Made by a program: the position numbers and the translations under genes
The notes under the pieces: model-generated
What the model was told of the DNA's origin: nothing
What the model saw: the letters and a program-made list of their open reading frames with translations, nothing else
Databases searched by the model: none
Part shown: positions 18,756 through 28,609 of the stretch, one piece after another
Numbering within the stretch: the stretch's first letter is position 1
Layout: each line of letters begins with the position of its first letter
Source: Vandammella animalimorsus
GTDB taxonomy: Bacteria; Pseudomonadota; Gammaproteobacteria; Burkholderiales; Burkholderiaceae_C
Reading direction: 5' to 3'
Length of the DNA: 64,000 nucleotides
NCBI RefSeq assembly: GCF_002285265.1
Contig: NZ_NSJB01000001.1
Span: forward strand, 806,001 to 870,000

Positions 18756-19427
18756 ATGCAAAAGTTCACCACCCACCAAGGTCTGGTGGCGCCGCTCGAC
18801 CGTGAAAACGTCGACACCGACGCCATCATCCCCAAGCAGTTCCTCAAGTCCATCAAGCGCACCGGCTTCGGGCCCAACCTGTTTGACGAATGGCGCTACC
18901 TGGACCAGCCCGGCCAGCCGGGCGTGCCCGAGTCCGAGCGCAAGCCCAATCCGGACTTCGTGCTCAACCAGCCGCGCTACCAGGGCGCCACCATCTTGCT
19001 GACGCGGCAGAACTTCGGCTGCGGCTCCTCGCGCGAGCACGCCCCCTGGGCGCTGGCGCAATACGGCTTTCGCGCCATCATCGCGCCCAGCTACGCCGAC
19101 ATCTTTTTCAACAACAGCTTCAAGAACGGCCTGCTGCCCATCGTGCAACCGGCCAGCGTCGTCGATCGCCTGTTCAACGAGGTCTACGCCTTCCCCGGCT
19201 ACACCCTGACCATCGACCTGGAGCGCCAGTGCATCGTGCTGCCCCAGGGCGAGGAGCTGCCTTTTGACATCCTGCCCTTCCGCAAATACTGCCTGCTGGG
19301 CGGCTTTGACGACATCGGCCTGACCCTGCGCCACGCCGACAAGATCCGCGCTTTCGAGGCCGAACGCCTGGCGCGCAAGCCTTGGCTGGCGCGCACCATT
19401 GGCGTTGAAAAAGCGCCCGTGGCCTGA
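18756..19427 (+). CDS. leuD: 3-Isopropylmalate dehydratase, small subunit
   Basis: 223 aa swivelling-domain subunit that completes the LeuC active site. Seen: [22 protein letters not shown] at the N-terminus and [15 protein letters not shown], the substrate-recognition loop. The start is one base after the preceding membrane-protein gene. leuB, which usually follows in this order of bacteria, is replaced here by two tRNA genes. Confidence 0.97.
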   Translation: MQKFTTHQGLVAPLDRENVDTDAIIPKQFLKSIKRTGFGPNLFDEWRYLDQPGQPGVPESERKPNPDFVLNQPRYQGATILLTRQNFGCGSSREHAPWALAQYGFRAIIAPSYADIFFNNSFKNGLLPIVQPASVVDRLFNEVYAFPGYTLTIDLERQCIVLPQGEELPFDILPFRKYCLLGGFDDIGLTLRHADKIRAFEAERLARKPWLARTIGVEKAPVA

Positions 19428-19462
19428 GGGCCTTGTTTTTCCGAGAAGCAGTTTTTTTGTGC

Positions 19463-19468
19463 TAGAAT
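19463..19468 (+). promoter_or_regulatory. Possible -10 element of the tRNA-Arg pair
   Basis: TAGAAT, 11 bases before the first tRNA, preceded by a T-rich stretch. Position and sequence fit a tRNA promoter; no clear -35 box was identified. Confidence 0.45.
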
Positions 19469-19479
19469 CTTTGTTTTCA

Positions 19480-19557
19480 GCGGCTGTAGCTCAGTTGGAT
19501 TAGAGTACTTGGCTACGAACCAAGGGGTCGTGGGTTCGAATCCTGCCAGCCGCGCCA
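19480..19557 (+). tRNA. tRNA-Arg (anticodon ACG), copy 1
   Basis: The acceptor stem gcggctg/cagccgc pairs perfectly, followed by tagctcagttggatta (D arm), an anticodon arm ttggctACGaaccaa, and ggttcgaatcc (T arm). The encoded CCA is at 19555-19557. Length is 78 bases including CCA. Confidence 0.97.
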
Positions 19558-19633
19558 TTTTCAAAGTCTTGTTGCGCCCGGTGCGCTGCCATTTTTTTGG
19601 TGGCTCTGGCCAGCGACAGGGATTGTCAGTTTT

Positions 19634-19711
19634 GCGGCTGTAGCTCAGTTGGATTAGAGTACTTGGCTACGAACCAAGGGGTCGTGGGTTCGAATCCTGC
19701 CAGCCGCGCCA
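19634..19711 (+). tRNA. tRNA-Arg (anticodon ACG), copy 2
   Basis: Identical to copy 1 over all 78 bases including CCA. The 76-base spacer is unlike the tRNA, so this is a tandem duplication of the gene, or of a tRNA unit with diverged spacer. A hairpin terminator follows at once. Confidence 0.97.
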
Positions 19712-19717
19712 TTTTTG

Positions 19718-19755
19718 AAAGCCCGCTTGCGCTGTTTCCGGCCAGGCGGGCTTTT
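19718..19755 (+). terminator. Terminator of the tRNA-Arg pair
   Basis: Stem aaagcccgc (19718-19726) with gcgggcttt (19746-19754), followed by a T-run. It lies seven bases after the CCA of the second tRNA. Confidence 0.8.
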
Positions 19756-19933
19756 TCCATGGCAGCAAGGGAAGAAGCCGCAACGCCTTCTGTGCCGCTG
19801 GATTCGCGCAAGTTTTTGCAGCCTTTGCAATTTGCAAGCCCATGCGCGATGGCGCCCCGGTCTGTTGCAACCCCAGCGCTGGCTGCACGCCTGCGAACAT
19901 CGCCCGATTGGCAATTGGAGTGAGGTACGTCCG

Positions 19934-20500
<567 letters not shown>

Positions 20501-20544
20501 AGCAAAAGAGCCCGCAAAATGCCACGCGGGCAGCTCAGGCTGGT

Positions 20545-20877
20545 TCAGGCCGCTGCAAAGTCCAGCGCCGTTCCAGCCTGCTCGCTGGCAAAGCGGTTGA
20601 GCAGCGCGAAGAACTCGCCGCTGCCCTTGGTGTCCTGCCACTGGCCCTGCTCGAACTTGAAATGAAAGCCGCCTGCGCTGGCGGCCAGCCAGATCTCGTG
20701 CAAGGGCTTTTGCTCATTGATCACCAGCTGCGATCCGTTGGGGAACACGATCGTCACCATGCCGCCCACGCGCTGCGCATCCAGATCCACATCGGTGGTT
20801 TCAAGGATGCGGTCGCAGGCCTGCTCTACCTGCAGCAGCAGGGCGTCGGCGCGGTCGGCGTATTCCAAGTCTGTCAT
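20545..20877 (-). CDS. cyaY: Frataxin-like iron protein CyaY
   Basis: 110 aa. The acidic first helix ([19 protein letters not shown]), the beta-strand region [21 protein letters not shown] and HEIWLAA are typical of CyaY, which binds iron and modulates IscS-dependent cluster assembly. The isc cluster is in this window at 55-61 kb. Its start lies only 12 bases from the divergent lptM start. Confidence 0.93.
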   Translation of the reverse strand: MTDLEYADRADALLLQVEQACDRILETTDVDLDAQRVGGMVTIVFPNGSQLVINEQKPLHEIWLAASAGGFHFKFEQGQWQDTKGSGEFFALLNRFASEQAGTALDFAAA

Positions 20878-20889
20878 TACAATTCCCGG

Positions 20890-21081
20890 ATGCTTTCAAT
20901 CCGCAAAATTGTAATCTGCGCCTGTGCCCACGGCCTGCTGGCTGCGGCGCTGGCAGGCTGCGGCCAGTCGGGCCCGCTGTACCTGCCGCCGCCAGCCGAT
21001 GCCGGCACGGCCGCGACGCCACAGCCGGCGGCCCCGGGCTCGCCCTCTTCCATCCCACACCCGGGCGCCCCGGCGCGTTGA
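20890..21081 (+). CDS. lptM: LPS-translocon maturation lipoprotein LptM (YifL)
   Basis: 63 aa. A hydrophobic signal ends in the lipobox LAGC (Cys24), followed by [10 protein letters not shown], the hallmark of LptM/YifL, an outer-membrane lipoprotein that assists maturation of LptD. The rest is a Pro/Ala-rich tail. It is followed by lysA on the same strand and is divergent from cyaY, an order frequent in proteobacteria. Confidence 0.88.
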   Translation: MLSIRKIVICACAHGLLAAALAGCGQSGPLYLPPPADAGTAATPQPAAPGSPSSIPHPGAPAR

Positions 21082-21217
21082 GCCGTTTCGGCACCTTGTC
21101 TTCAGCACACAGCGCGCGCCTTTTGCGCGCTGTTGTACTTTCATTTGGTACTTTCACTTTCGCCAGCGCCCGCCCTGCCCCCATCGCAGGCGCACGGGCG
21201 CAGCCCTTGCCCCGATC

Positions 21218-22507
21218 ATGACTACCTCTCTTCCCGGCGCCCCGTTTTTTCACTACCGCGATGGCCAGTTGCACGCCGAAGACGTGCCGCTGCACACGCT
21301 GGCACAGCAACACGGCACGCCGCTGTTCGTGTATTCGCAAGCGGCGCTGGGCGCGGCGCTCGATGCCTATCTGCAGGGCTTTGCCGGGCGCCAGGTCAGC
21401 CTGCACTACGCCGTCAAGGCCAATTCCAATCTGTCGATCCTGCGCTTTTTTGCCCAGCGCGGCTGCGGCTTCGACATCGTCTCCCAGGGGGAATTGCAGC
21501 GCGCCCTGGCCGCTGGCGCCGAACCGGGCCGTATCGTGTTTTCCGGCGTGGGCAAAACCCGCGCCGAGATGCGCTTCGCGCTGGAATGCGGCATCGGCTG
21601 CTTCAACGTCGAAAGCGAGGCTGAGCTGGACGTGCTCAACGAAGTGGCACAGCAACTGCAGCGCAAGGCCCCGGTGAGCCTGCGCGTCAACCCCGATGTG
21701 GACGCGCAAACCCACCCCTACATCTCCACCGGCCTGAAGGGCAACAAATTCGGCATCGCGCACGAGCGCGCCCTGCCCGCCTTCCAGCACGCCGCCAGCC
21801 TGCCCTGGATCGAGGTCAAGGGCATCGATTGCCACATCGGCTCGCAAATCACCACGCAGGCGCCCTACCTGGATGCGATGGACAGGCTGCTTGATCTGGT
21901 CGAGCGCATCGAGGCGGCCGGCATCGCCCTGGGCCACATCGACTTTGGCGGCGGCCTGGGCATCCAGTACCGCGACGAAACCCCGCCTTCGCCACACGCG
22001 CTGTGGCAACAGCTGTTCGCCCGCGCCGATGCGCGCGGCTTTGGTCAGCGCCATTTCATGGTCGAGCCCGGGCGCTCGCTGGTGGGCAATGCCGGGGTTT
22101 GCATCACGCAGGTGCTCTACCTCAAGCCCGGGCAGGACAAGCATTTCTGCATCGTCGATGCCGCCATGAACGACCTGCCGCGCCCGGCCATGTATCAGGC
22201 CTACCACGCCATCGTGCCGCTGGCGCAGGCCGCGACGGCCCATGCCGCCGCGCCCCAGCAGTACGACGTGGTTGGCCCCGTGTGCGAAAGCGGCGACTGG
22301 CTCGGCCACGACCGGCAGCTGCAAGTGACCCCGGGCGACTGGCTGGCCGTGTGCTCGGCCGGTGCCTACTCCATGAGCATGGCCAGCAACTACAACAGCC
22401 GCCCACGCGCAGCCGAGGTGCTGGTCGACGGCGCGCAAAGCCGCCTGATCCGCCAGCGCGAGAGCCTGGAGCACATGCTGCACAACGAAATGCTGCAGGC
22501 AAGCTGA
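21218..22507 (+). CDS. lysA: Diaminopimelate decarboxylase
   Basis: 429 aa PLP enzyme making lysine from meso-diaminopimelate. The PLP lysine is in HYAVKANSN (Lys67); CHIGSQ, FGGGLGIQY, EPGRSLVG and the substrate-binding CESGDWLG are all present. The start MTTSLPGAPFF fits the family. Upstream, a weak hairpin (21109-21133) and a repeated gtactttca lie between lptM and lysA. Confidence 0.97.
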   Translation: MTTSLPGAPFFHYRDGQLHAEDVPLHTLAQQHGTPLFVYSQAALGAALDAYLQGFAGRQVSLHYAVKANSNLSILRFFAQRGCGFDIVSQGELQRALAAGAEPGRIVFSGVGKTRAEMRFALECGIGCFNVESEAELDVLNEVAQQLQRKAPVSLRVNPDVDAQTHPYISTGLKGNKFGIAHERALPAFQHAASLPWIEVKGIDCHIGSQITTQAPYLDAMDRLLDLVERIEAAGIALGHIDFGGGLGIQYRDETPPSPHALWQQLFARADARGFGQRHFMVEPGRSLVGNAGVCITQVLYLKPGQDKHFCIVDAAMNDLPRPAMYQAYHAIVPLAQAATAHAAAPQQYDVVGPVCESGDWLGHDRQLQVTPGDWLAVCSAGAYSMSMASNYNSRPRAAEVLVDGAQSRLIRQRESLEHMLHNEMLQAS

Positions 22508-22565
22508 AATTCCAGCCCCACGCCTGCCCCGCCTTCCCTCCCGCTCCACACCACCTTAGCTAGCC

Positions 22566-23873
22566 ATGGCCCAATCCCCCGAACTCCCCGAGCAACCCGC
22601 CTCGCCCGCCTGGCACCCCAGCACGGCCATCGTGCACCACCCCTACCAGCCCCCGGCTGGGTTTGAGGCCGTCCAGCCCGCAGTGCACAAGGCCTCGACC
22701 ATCTTCTTCCCCAGCATGGCCGCCGTGCGCCAGCGCGACTGGGCCTTCAAAAGCACCTACACCTACGGCCTGCACGGCACGCCCACCAGCTTCACGCTGG
22801 AGGAGCGTCTGGCCAGCCTCGAAGGCGCCCGCTACTGCCTGCTGGCGCCCAGCGGCCTGGCGGCCGTCTCGCTGGTCAACCTGGCCTTGCTGCGCCAGGG
22901 CGACCAGGTGCTGCTGCCCGACAACGTCTACGGCCCCAACAAGGAGCTGGCCCGCCAATGCCTGGCCGAATACGGCATCGACTGGGCCTGCTACGACCCG
23001 CTGGACGCGCAGGATCTGCAGCGCAAGCTCACGCCCCGCACCCGCCTGGTCTGGCTGGAGGCCGCCGGCTCCGTCACCATGGAATTTCCCGATCTGCTCG
23101 GCCTGCTGCAAGTCTGCCGCGCGCACGGCGTGACCACCGCGCTGGACAACACCTGGGGCGCCGGCCTGGCATTTGCGCCATTTGCACTGCCCGGCGCGGA
23201 CGGCAGCACGCTGGGGGTGGACATCAGCGTGCACGCCCTGACCAAATACCCCAACGGCGGCGGCGACGTGCTCATGGGCAGCATCTGCACGCGCGACGCG
23301 CAACTGCTGCAAACCCTCAAGCGCCGCCACATGCACCTGGGCCTGGGCGTGGGCATGAACGACGTCGAATCCGTGCTGCGCGGCCTGCCCAGCATGGCCT
23401 TGCGCTACGCCGCGCAAGACCGCGCCGCCCGCCAGCTGGCCCAATTCCTGGCCCAGCACCCGGCCGTGGCGCGCGTGCTGCACCCGGCCCTGCCCAGCAG
23501 CCCCGGCCATGCCCACTGGCGTCAGATCTGCGCCCCCGACGCGCCGCCAGCCCCGGCCAGCGACGGCCAGCGCGCCGCCGCCCCTATCGCCAGCGAAGGC
23601 GCAGCCGCCGGCATCTTCTCCTTCGAGCCCGCCGCGCACTGGTCCAGCCAACAAATCGACGCCTTCTGCGAAGCCTTGCAGCTTTTCCGCATCGGCTACA
23701 GCTGGGGCGGCCCCATCAGCCTGGTCATGGCCTACGACCTGCGCAACGACCGCGAACTGAGCAGCAGCCACGCCAGGCTGGCCAGCCAGCGCGTCATCCG
23801 CCTGTGCATCGGCCTGGAACACCCCGACGACCTGCAGGCCGACCTGGCACAGGCACTGGCCGCCTGCGGCTGA
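22566..23873 (+). CDS. metC: Cystathionine beta-lyase (MetC-type PLP enzyme)
   Basis: 435 aa, Cys/Met-metabolism PLP family. The PLP lysine is in HALTKYPNGG (Lys227), with LDNTWGAGL before it and TYTYGLHGTPT near the N-terminus. MetC splits cystathionine to homocysteine, pyruvate and ammonia. A ~30-residue Pro/Ala-rich insertion (SPGHAHWRQICAPDAPPAPA..) occurs near residue 320-345. Other gamma-family activities cannot be fully excluded. It lies 58 bases downstream of lysA, same strand. Confidence 0.88.
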   Translation: MAQSPELPEQPASPAWHPSTAIVHHPYQPPAGFEAVQPAVHKASTIFFPSMAAVRQRDWAFKSTYTYGLHGTPTSFTLEERLASLEGARYCLLAPSGLAAVSLVNLALLRQGDQVLLPDNVYGPNKELARQCLAEYGIDWACYDPLDAQDLQRKLTPRTRLVWLEAAGSVTMEFPDLLGLLQVCRAHGVTTALDNTWGAGLAFAPFALPGADGSTLGVDISVHALTKYPNGGGDVLMGSICTRDAQLLQTLKRRHMHLGLGVGMNDVESVLRGLPSMALRYAAQDRAARQLAQFLAQHPAVARVLHPALPSSPGHAHWRQICAPDAPPAPASDGQRAAAPIASEGAAAGIFSFEPAAHWSSQQIDAFCEALQLFRIGYSWGGPISLVMAYDLRNDRELSSSHARLASQRVIRLCIGLEHPDDLQADLAQALAACG

Positions 23874-23974
23874 ACGGCCTGCGCCACGGCCCTGGCCTCT
23901 TCGCCTGTTCGCCCGCCCAGTGCCGCACTGCCACCGCACCGCACCGCATTGCATCCATTGCACTCATTGCACCT

Positions 23975-26878
23975 ATGACTGCTTCCATCACCCCTCACCA
24001 ATCCCAATACTTCGCCTGGCAACTCACCCGCCAGGCCGAAAGCGGCAGCGTGGCTGCGCTGGCCAGCAGCCTGGTGGATGCGCAAGTGGATTTGAACCCG
24101 CACCAGGTCGATGCCGCCTTGTTTGCCTGCCGCAACCCGCTCTCCAAGGGCGTGATCCTGGCCGACGAAGTGGGCCTGGGCAAAACCATCGAGGCCGGCC
24201 TGGTCATCCTGCAACGCTGGGCCGAGCGCCGCCGCCGCATGCTCATCATCGTGCCCGCCAACCTGCGCAAACAGTGGCATCAGGAGTTGCAAGACAAGTT
24301 CGGCCTGCAAAGCCTCATTCTGGAAGCCAAGAGCTACAACACCCTGCACAAGCAAGGCCGCGGCAACCCGTTTGAACACACCGGCGGCCCCATCATCTGT
24401 TCTTACCAGTTTGCCAAGGCCAAGGCCGACGACCTCAAGCGCCTGGCCTGGGACCTGGTGGTGCTGGACGAAGCCCACCGCCTGCGCAACGTCTACAAAA
24501 AAGGCAACGTCATCGCCAGAACGCTCAAAGATGCGCTGGCGCACGTGCCTGCCAAGGTGCTGCTCACCGCCACGCCGCTGCAAAACACCCTGCTGGAGCT
24601 GTACGGCCTGGTCAGCCTGATCGACGAGCGCGTGTTTGGCGACCTGGAGAGCTTTCGCACCCAGTTTGGCGCCAAGGCCACCGAGCAAAGCCTGCACAAG
24701 CTGCGCCAGCGCCTGGCCCCCGTGTGCCAGCGCACCTTGCGCCGCCAGGTGCAGCCTTACGTGTCCTACACCCGGCGCAAGGCCATCGTGCAGGAATTCA
24801 CCCCCTCGGCAGACGAGCAGGCGCTTTCCAGCCAGGTGGCCGATTACCTGCGCCGCCCCAGCCTCAAGGCCCTGCCTGAAGGGCAGCGGCAACTGATCTC
24901 GCTGGTGCTGTGGAAACTGCTGGCCTCCAGCAGCCACGCTATTGCCGGGGCCTTGGGCACCATGGCGCAGCGCCTGCGCACCGTGCTGGCCGAAACCGAC
25001 CCCGGCTGCGATCTGCTCGAAACCCTGGACCAAGACTACGAAAGCCTGGACGAAACCGCCGATGAATGGAGCGATGAGCCAGGCACTGAAAGCGGCCCAA
25101 GCGCCTCCACCCAACCTGGCCAGCCCAGCCAGCCCAACGAATACCAGGCCATCCAGGCCGAAATCGAAGAGCTGGAACACTTCCAGCAACTGGCCACCCG
25201 CATCCGCCAGGATGCCAAAGGCCAGGCCCTGCTCACCGCGCTGGGCAAAGCCTTTGAAGAGCTCGAACGCCTGGGCGCGGCGCAAAAAGCCATCATCTTC
25301 ACCGAATCCAAACGCACGCAGGACTACCTGCTCACCCTGCTGGCCGGCACCCCTTACGCCGGTGAAAACGGCCAGGGCATCGTGCTCTTCAACGGCAGCA
25401 ACAGCGACGCGCAAGCACAAGCTATTTACAAAGACTGGCTCAAGCGCCACGCGGGCACAGACCGCATCACCGGCTCCCAAACCGCCGACACCCGCGCCGC
25501 GCTGGTGGAGCACTTCAAAGAGCGCGGCACCCTCATGATCGCCACCGAAGCCGGCGCCGAGGGCATCAACCTCCAGTTCTGCTCCCTCGTCATCAACTAC
25601 GACCTGCCCTGGAACCCCCAGCGCGTCGAACAGCGCATTGGCCGCTGCCACCGCTACGGGCAAAAGCACGATGTCGTCGTCGTCAACTTCGTGGACCGCA
25701 GCAACGAAGCCGACGCCCGCGTCTACCAACTGCTGGCCGAGAAATTCCAACTGTTTGAAGGCGTCTTCGGCGCCAGCGACGAAGTGCTGGGCGCCATCGG
25801 CAGCGGCGTGGATCTGGAGCGCCGCATTGCCGACATCTACTGCAGCTGCCGCAGCCCGCAAGAAATCCAGGCCGGCTTTGCCAATTTGCAAGAAGAACTG
25901 TCCGGCGAAATCAACCAGGCCATGATGCAAACCCGGCAAACCCTGCTGGAAAACTTCGACGAAGAAGTGCAGCAAAAACTGCGCCTGCGCCACGAAGACA
26001 GCCTCCACACCCGCAACCAGTTCGAACACATGCTGCTCGCCCTCACCCAAAGCGAGCTGGGCCCGCACGCTCGCTTTGACGAACACGGCTTCACCCTGCA
26101 CAGCCTGCCGCCCGGCCTGCACGGCGTGGAGCCCGGCCGCTACGAACTGCCCCGCCAAAGCGGCCACGCCCACCTCTACCGCACCGGCCACCCCTTGGCC
26201 GAACACCTGCTGCAACAAGCCCGCCAGCGCACCAACCCGCCCGCGCGGCTAACGTTCGACTACGTCGCCTACGGCAACAAAATCAGCACCTTGGAGCCCT
26301 ACCGCGGCCAAAGCGGCCAACTCGCCCTCAAACTGCTGCGCGTGCAGGCCCTGGGCCATACTGAAGAACACTGCCTGCTGGCCGCTACCACCGCCAGCGG
26401 CCAGGCCCTGCACCCCGAGGATGCGGAAAAACTCCTGCGCCTGCCCGCCACCACAGCCAGCATCCCCGCCCCCAGCGCCACACCGCCCCTGCTGGACGCA
26501 CTACACACCCGCCGCCAAGCCCTGCTGACAGGCATCCAGCAACGCAACCTTGGCCACTTTGAGCAAGAAGTACAAAAACTCGACGACTGGGCCGACGACC
26601 TCAAACTCGGTCTGGAAGAAGCCATCAAGGAAACCGACCGCCAAATCAAGGAAGTGCGCCGCAGCGCCACCCACGCCTCCACCCTGGAAGAAAAATTGCA
26701 CTGGCAAAAACAGCAACGCCAACTGGAAGCCCAGCGCAGCAAGCAGCGCCGTGAATTGTTTGAACGGCAGGATGTAATTGAGGCGCAACGCAATCGGCTG
26801 ATTGAACAGCTGGAAGGGCAGTTGCTGCAGCGGGTGGAGGAAGAGGAATTGTTTTTGATTGAGTGGACTGTTATTTAG
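23975..26878 (+). CDS. SNF2/RapA-type helicase, first gene of the defence operon
   Basis: 967 aa. Walker A is ADEVGLGKTIEAG (residues 63-75), motif II is DEAH (165-168), motif III LLTATPLQN, and the C-terminal helicase half has ATEAGAEGINLQ and PQRVEQRIGRCHRYGQ. This is the SWI2/SNF2 superfamily 2 translocase layout, closest to RapA-type proteins. An acidic spacer lies at ~365-395 and the last ~130 residues are a charged coiled coil. The start follows a repetitive ccgcacc/cattgca stretch without a ribosome site. The next gene begins nine bases after the stop, its ribosome site overlapping the stop codon. High GC, like the host. Probable role: DNA translocation in restriction. Confidence 0.9.
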   Translation: MTASITPHQSQYFAWQLTRQAESGSVAALASSLVDAQVDLNPHQVDAALFACRNPLSKGVILADEVGLGKTIEAGLVILQRWAERRRRMLIIVPANLRKQWHQELQDKFGLQSLILEAKSYNTLHKQGRGNPFEHTGGPIICSYQFAKAKADDLKRLAWDLVVLDEAHRLRNVYKKGNVIARTLKDALAHVPAKVLLTATPLQNTLLELYGLVSLIDERVFGDLESFRTQFGAKATEQSLHKLRQRLAPVCQRTLRRQVQPYVSYTRRKAIVQEFTPSADEQALSSQVADYLRRPSLKALPEGQRQLISLVLWKLLASSSHAIAGALGTMAQRLRTVLAETDPGCDLLETLDQDYESLDETADEWSDEPGTESGPSASTQPGQPSQPNEYQAIQAEIEELEHFQQLATRIRQDAKGQALLTALGKAFEELERLGAAQKAIIFTESKRTQDYLLTLLAGTPYAGENGQGIVLFNGSNSDAQAQAIYKDWLKRHAGTDRITGSQTADTRAALVEHFKERGTLMIATEAGAEGINLQFCSLVINYDLPWNPQRVEQRIGRCHRYGQKHDVVVVNFVDRSNEADARVYQLLAEKFQLFEGVFGASDEVLGAIGSGVDLERRIADIYCSCRSPQEIQAGFANLQEELSGEINQAMMQTRQTLLENFDEEVQQKLRLRHEDSLHTRNQFEHMLLALTQSELGPHARFDEHGFTLHSLPPGLHGVEPGRYELPRQSGHAHLYRTGHPLAEHLLQQARQRTNPPARLTFDYVAYGNKISTLEPYRGQSGQLALKLLRVQALGHTEEHCLLAATTASGQALHPEDAEKLLRLPATTASIPAPSATPPLLDALHTRRQALLTGIQQRNLGHFEQEVQKLDDWADDLKLGLEEAIKETDRQIKEVRRSATHASTLEEKLHWQKQQRQLEAQRSKQRRELFERQDVIEAQRNRLIEQLEGQLLQRVEEEELFLIEWTVI

Positions 26879-26887
26879 GAGAAAAAG

Positions 26888-28600
26888 ATGTCTGCAACCA
26901 ATTTCAAAACAGAAAACAATACATTCAGAAAGCTGATTGGGAATGGCCTGAGCTATCGGATTCCGCGCTTTCAGCGCGACTACAGCTGGGGCAGTGACGA
27001 ATGGGAGGATTTGTGGTCAGACATCATGGATATTCTTCAAGAAAACAGCCCTTCCCATTACATGGGCTATTTGGTGCTCCAGTCATCGGACGACAAAACC
27101 TTTGACGTCATCGACGGACAGCAGCGCCTGACCACATTGAACCTCATCATCTTGGCCGTTCTGAAGAACATTCAGCGCCTGATTGATGCGGGCAACGAGT
27201 CAGAAGCCAACACGCAAAGGCTGAATCAAATACGCCAAACCTACATAGGCTACCTGGATCCGGTGACCCTGGTCGCCCGGCCAAAATTGACTCTCAACAG
27301 AAACAACAACAGCTATTTTCAATATCACCTGGTGCCGCTGGGGCACTTGCCGCAACGCAGGCTCCGCGCATCCGAGCACCTGCTCAGAAAATCGTTTGAA
27401 TGGTTTGACAGAAAAATTGCAAACCATCTCAAGCAGGAGTCTGGGGGTGAGGGCAGAAGACTAGCGCAGCTGGTAGAAAAAATCAGCGATGCTCTGTTCT
27501 TTACGGTCATCACCGTGACGGATGAGCTCAATGCCTACAAGGTATTCGAAACGCTGAATGCGCGCGGCGTTCGTCTTTCATCCACGGATCTTTTGAAGAA
27601 CTACCTTTTCTCATTGCTGGATCGCGGCGGCGAAACGGATCACGAAATCACAGACCTGGAAAACCGCTGGGAGGCCATTGTTGGGAATTTGCAGTCTGAA
27701 AAATTTCCGGATTTCCTGAGAATTCACTGGAACAGTCGGAACAATTTTGCAAGGCAGGCTGATCTTTTCAAGATCATACGAGCAAAAATTACCGACAGGG
27801 AATCCGTTTTCTGCTTGTTGCGCGGCATGGAGGAAGACCTTGATACCTATCTGGCGCTTTCTTCTCCGGAAGGTTCAAATTGGCCGCAGGAAGATAAAAT
27901 CAATGCCGGAATACTTAAAACATTCCGCGTGCGCCAGCCATTCCCCTTGTTGCTTGCAGCAAAAAGAAGCTTCTCTCCAAACGACTTTTCCGATTTGCTG
28001 CGCGCAACGGTTGTAATCTCGCTGCGATACAACGTGATTGGGACTCAAAGCACGGCAGAGCAAGAGCGCGTTTATAACGCTGCCGCAGAAAAAATCGCCA
28101 ATAATGAATTGCAAAATCTTTCCCCGGCATTGCAAGCGCTGCGCGGCATCTATATTGACGACAAGCGATTTCAGGCGGATTTTTCCGAAAAAACAATTCG
28201 CACAACAGACTCGCGCAACAACAGAGTTGCAAGGTTTATCCTGTGCGCACTGGAGAAGCACCTGTCTGGGCAGGATTACTCTTTCATTAGCGATGCTTTC
28301 AATATTGAACACATTCTTCCTCAAAGTGCGCCGGACGGCTGGGGAGGGTTTAGCAATGAAGAAGCAGACAGCATGATTTACCGCCTTGGGAATATGACTC
28401 TCATGAAAACATCCGAAAACAACGACGCAGGCAACGAAGCCTATCATGCCAAGCGCGAAAAATACCGAAAGAGCGGGTTTGCCATCACTCGAAAATTGGC
28501 TGAAGAATATGCCGAATGGACACCTGCAAATATTGCCGCATGGCAAGCCTGGATGGCCCGGCAAGCCACATCCATATGGCGCATTGCACAACTGAGCTGA
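26888..28600 (+). CDS. DUF262-DUF1524 protein, GmrSD-like nuclease
   Basis: 570 aa. The DUF262 part has IPRFQRDYSWG (25-35) and DGQQRLTTL (76-84), the ParB-like NTP-binding motifs of GmrS, BrxU and SspE. The C-terminal DUF1524 part has FNIEHILPQS (His475) and YRLGNMTLM, the His-Me nuclease motif of GmrD. GmrSD enzymes cut modified phage DNA; this single-chain form is inferred to be a restriction nuclease, but its target is unknown. AGGAG at 26877-26881 overlaps the helicase stop. Base composition is clearly more AT-rich than the genes on both sides, suggesting a separate origin. It ends nine bases before mod. Confidence 0.88.
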   Translation: MSATNFKTENNTFRKLIGNGLSYRIPRFQRDYSWGSDEWEDLWSDIMDILQENSPSHYMGYLVLQSSDDKTFDVIDGQQRLTTLNLIILAVLKNIQRLIDAGNESEANTQRLNQIRQTYIGYLDPVTLVARPKLTLNRNNNSYFQYHLVPLGHLPQRRLRASEHLLRKSFEWFDRKIANHLKQESGGEGRRLAQLVEKISDALFFTVITVTDELNAYKVFETLNARGVRLSSTDLLKNYLFSLLDRGGETDHEITDLENRWEAIVGNLQSEKFPDFLRIHWNSRNNFARQADLFKIIRAKITDRESVFCLLRGMEEDLDTYLALSSPEGSNWPQEDKINAGILKTFRVRQPFPLLLAAKRSFSPNDFSDLLRATVVISLRYNVIGTQSTAEQERVYNAAAEKIANNELQNLSPALQALRGIYIDDKRFQADFSEKTIRTTDSRNNRVARFILCALEKHLSGQDYSFISDAFNIEHILPQSAPDGWGGFSNEEADSMIYRLGNMTLMKTSENNDAGNEAYHAKREKYRKSGFAITRKLAEEYAEWTPANIAAWQAWMARQATSIWRIAQLS

Positions 28601-28609
28601 GCCGTATCC

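Noticed and set aside
22560-26218. Very long open frames on the minus strand opposite metC and the helicase
   Set aside because: Repetitive Gly/Ala/Gln/His/Val-rich translations without domains; typical antisense shadows of GC-rich genes.
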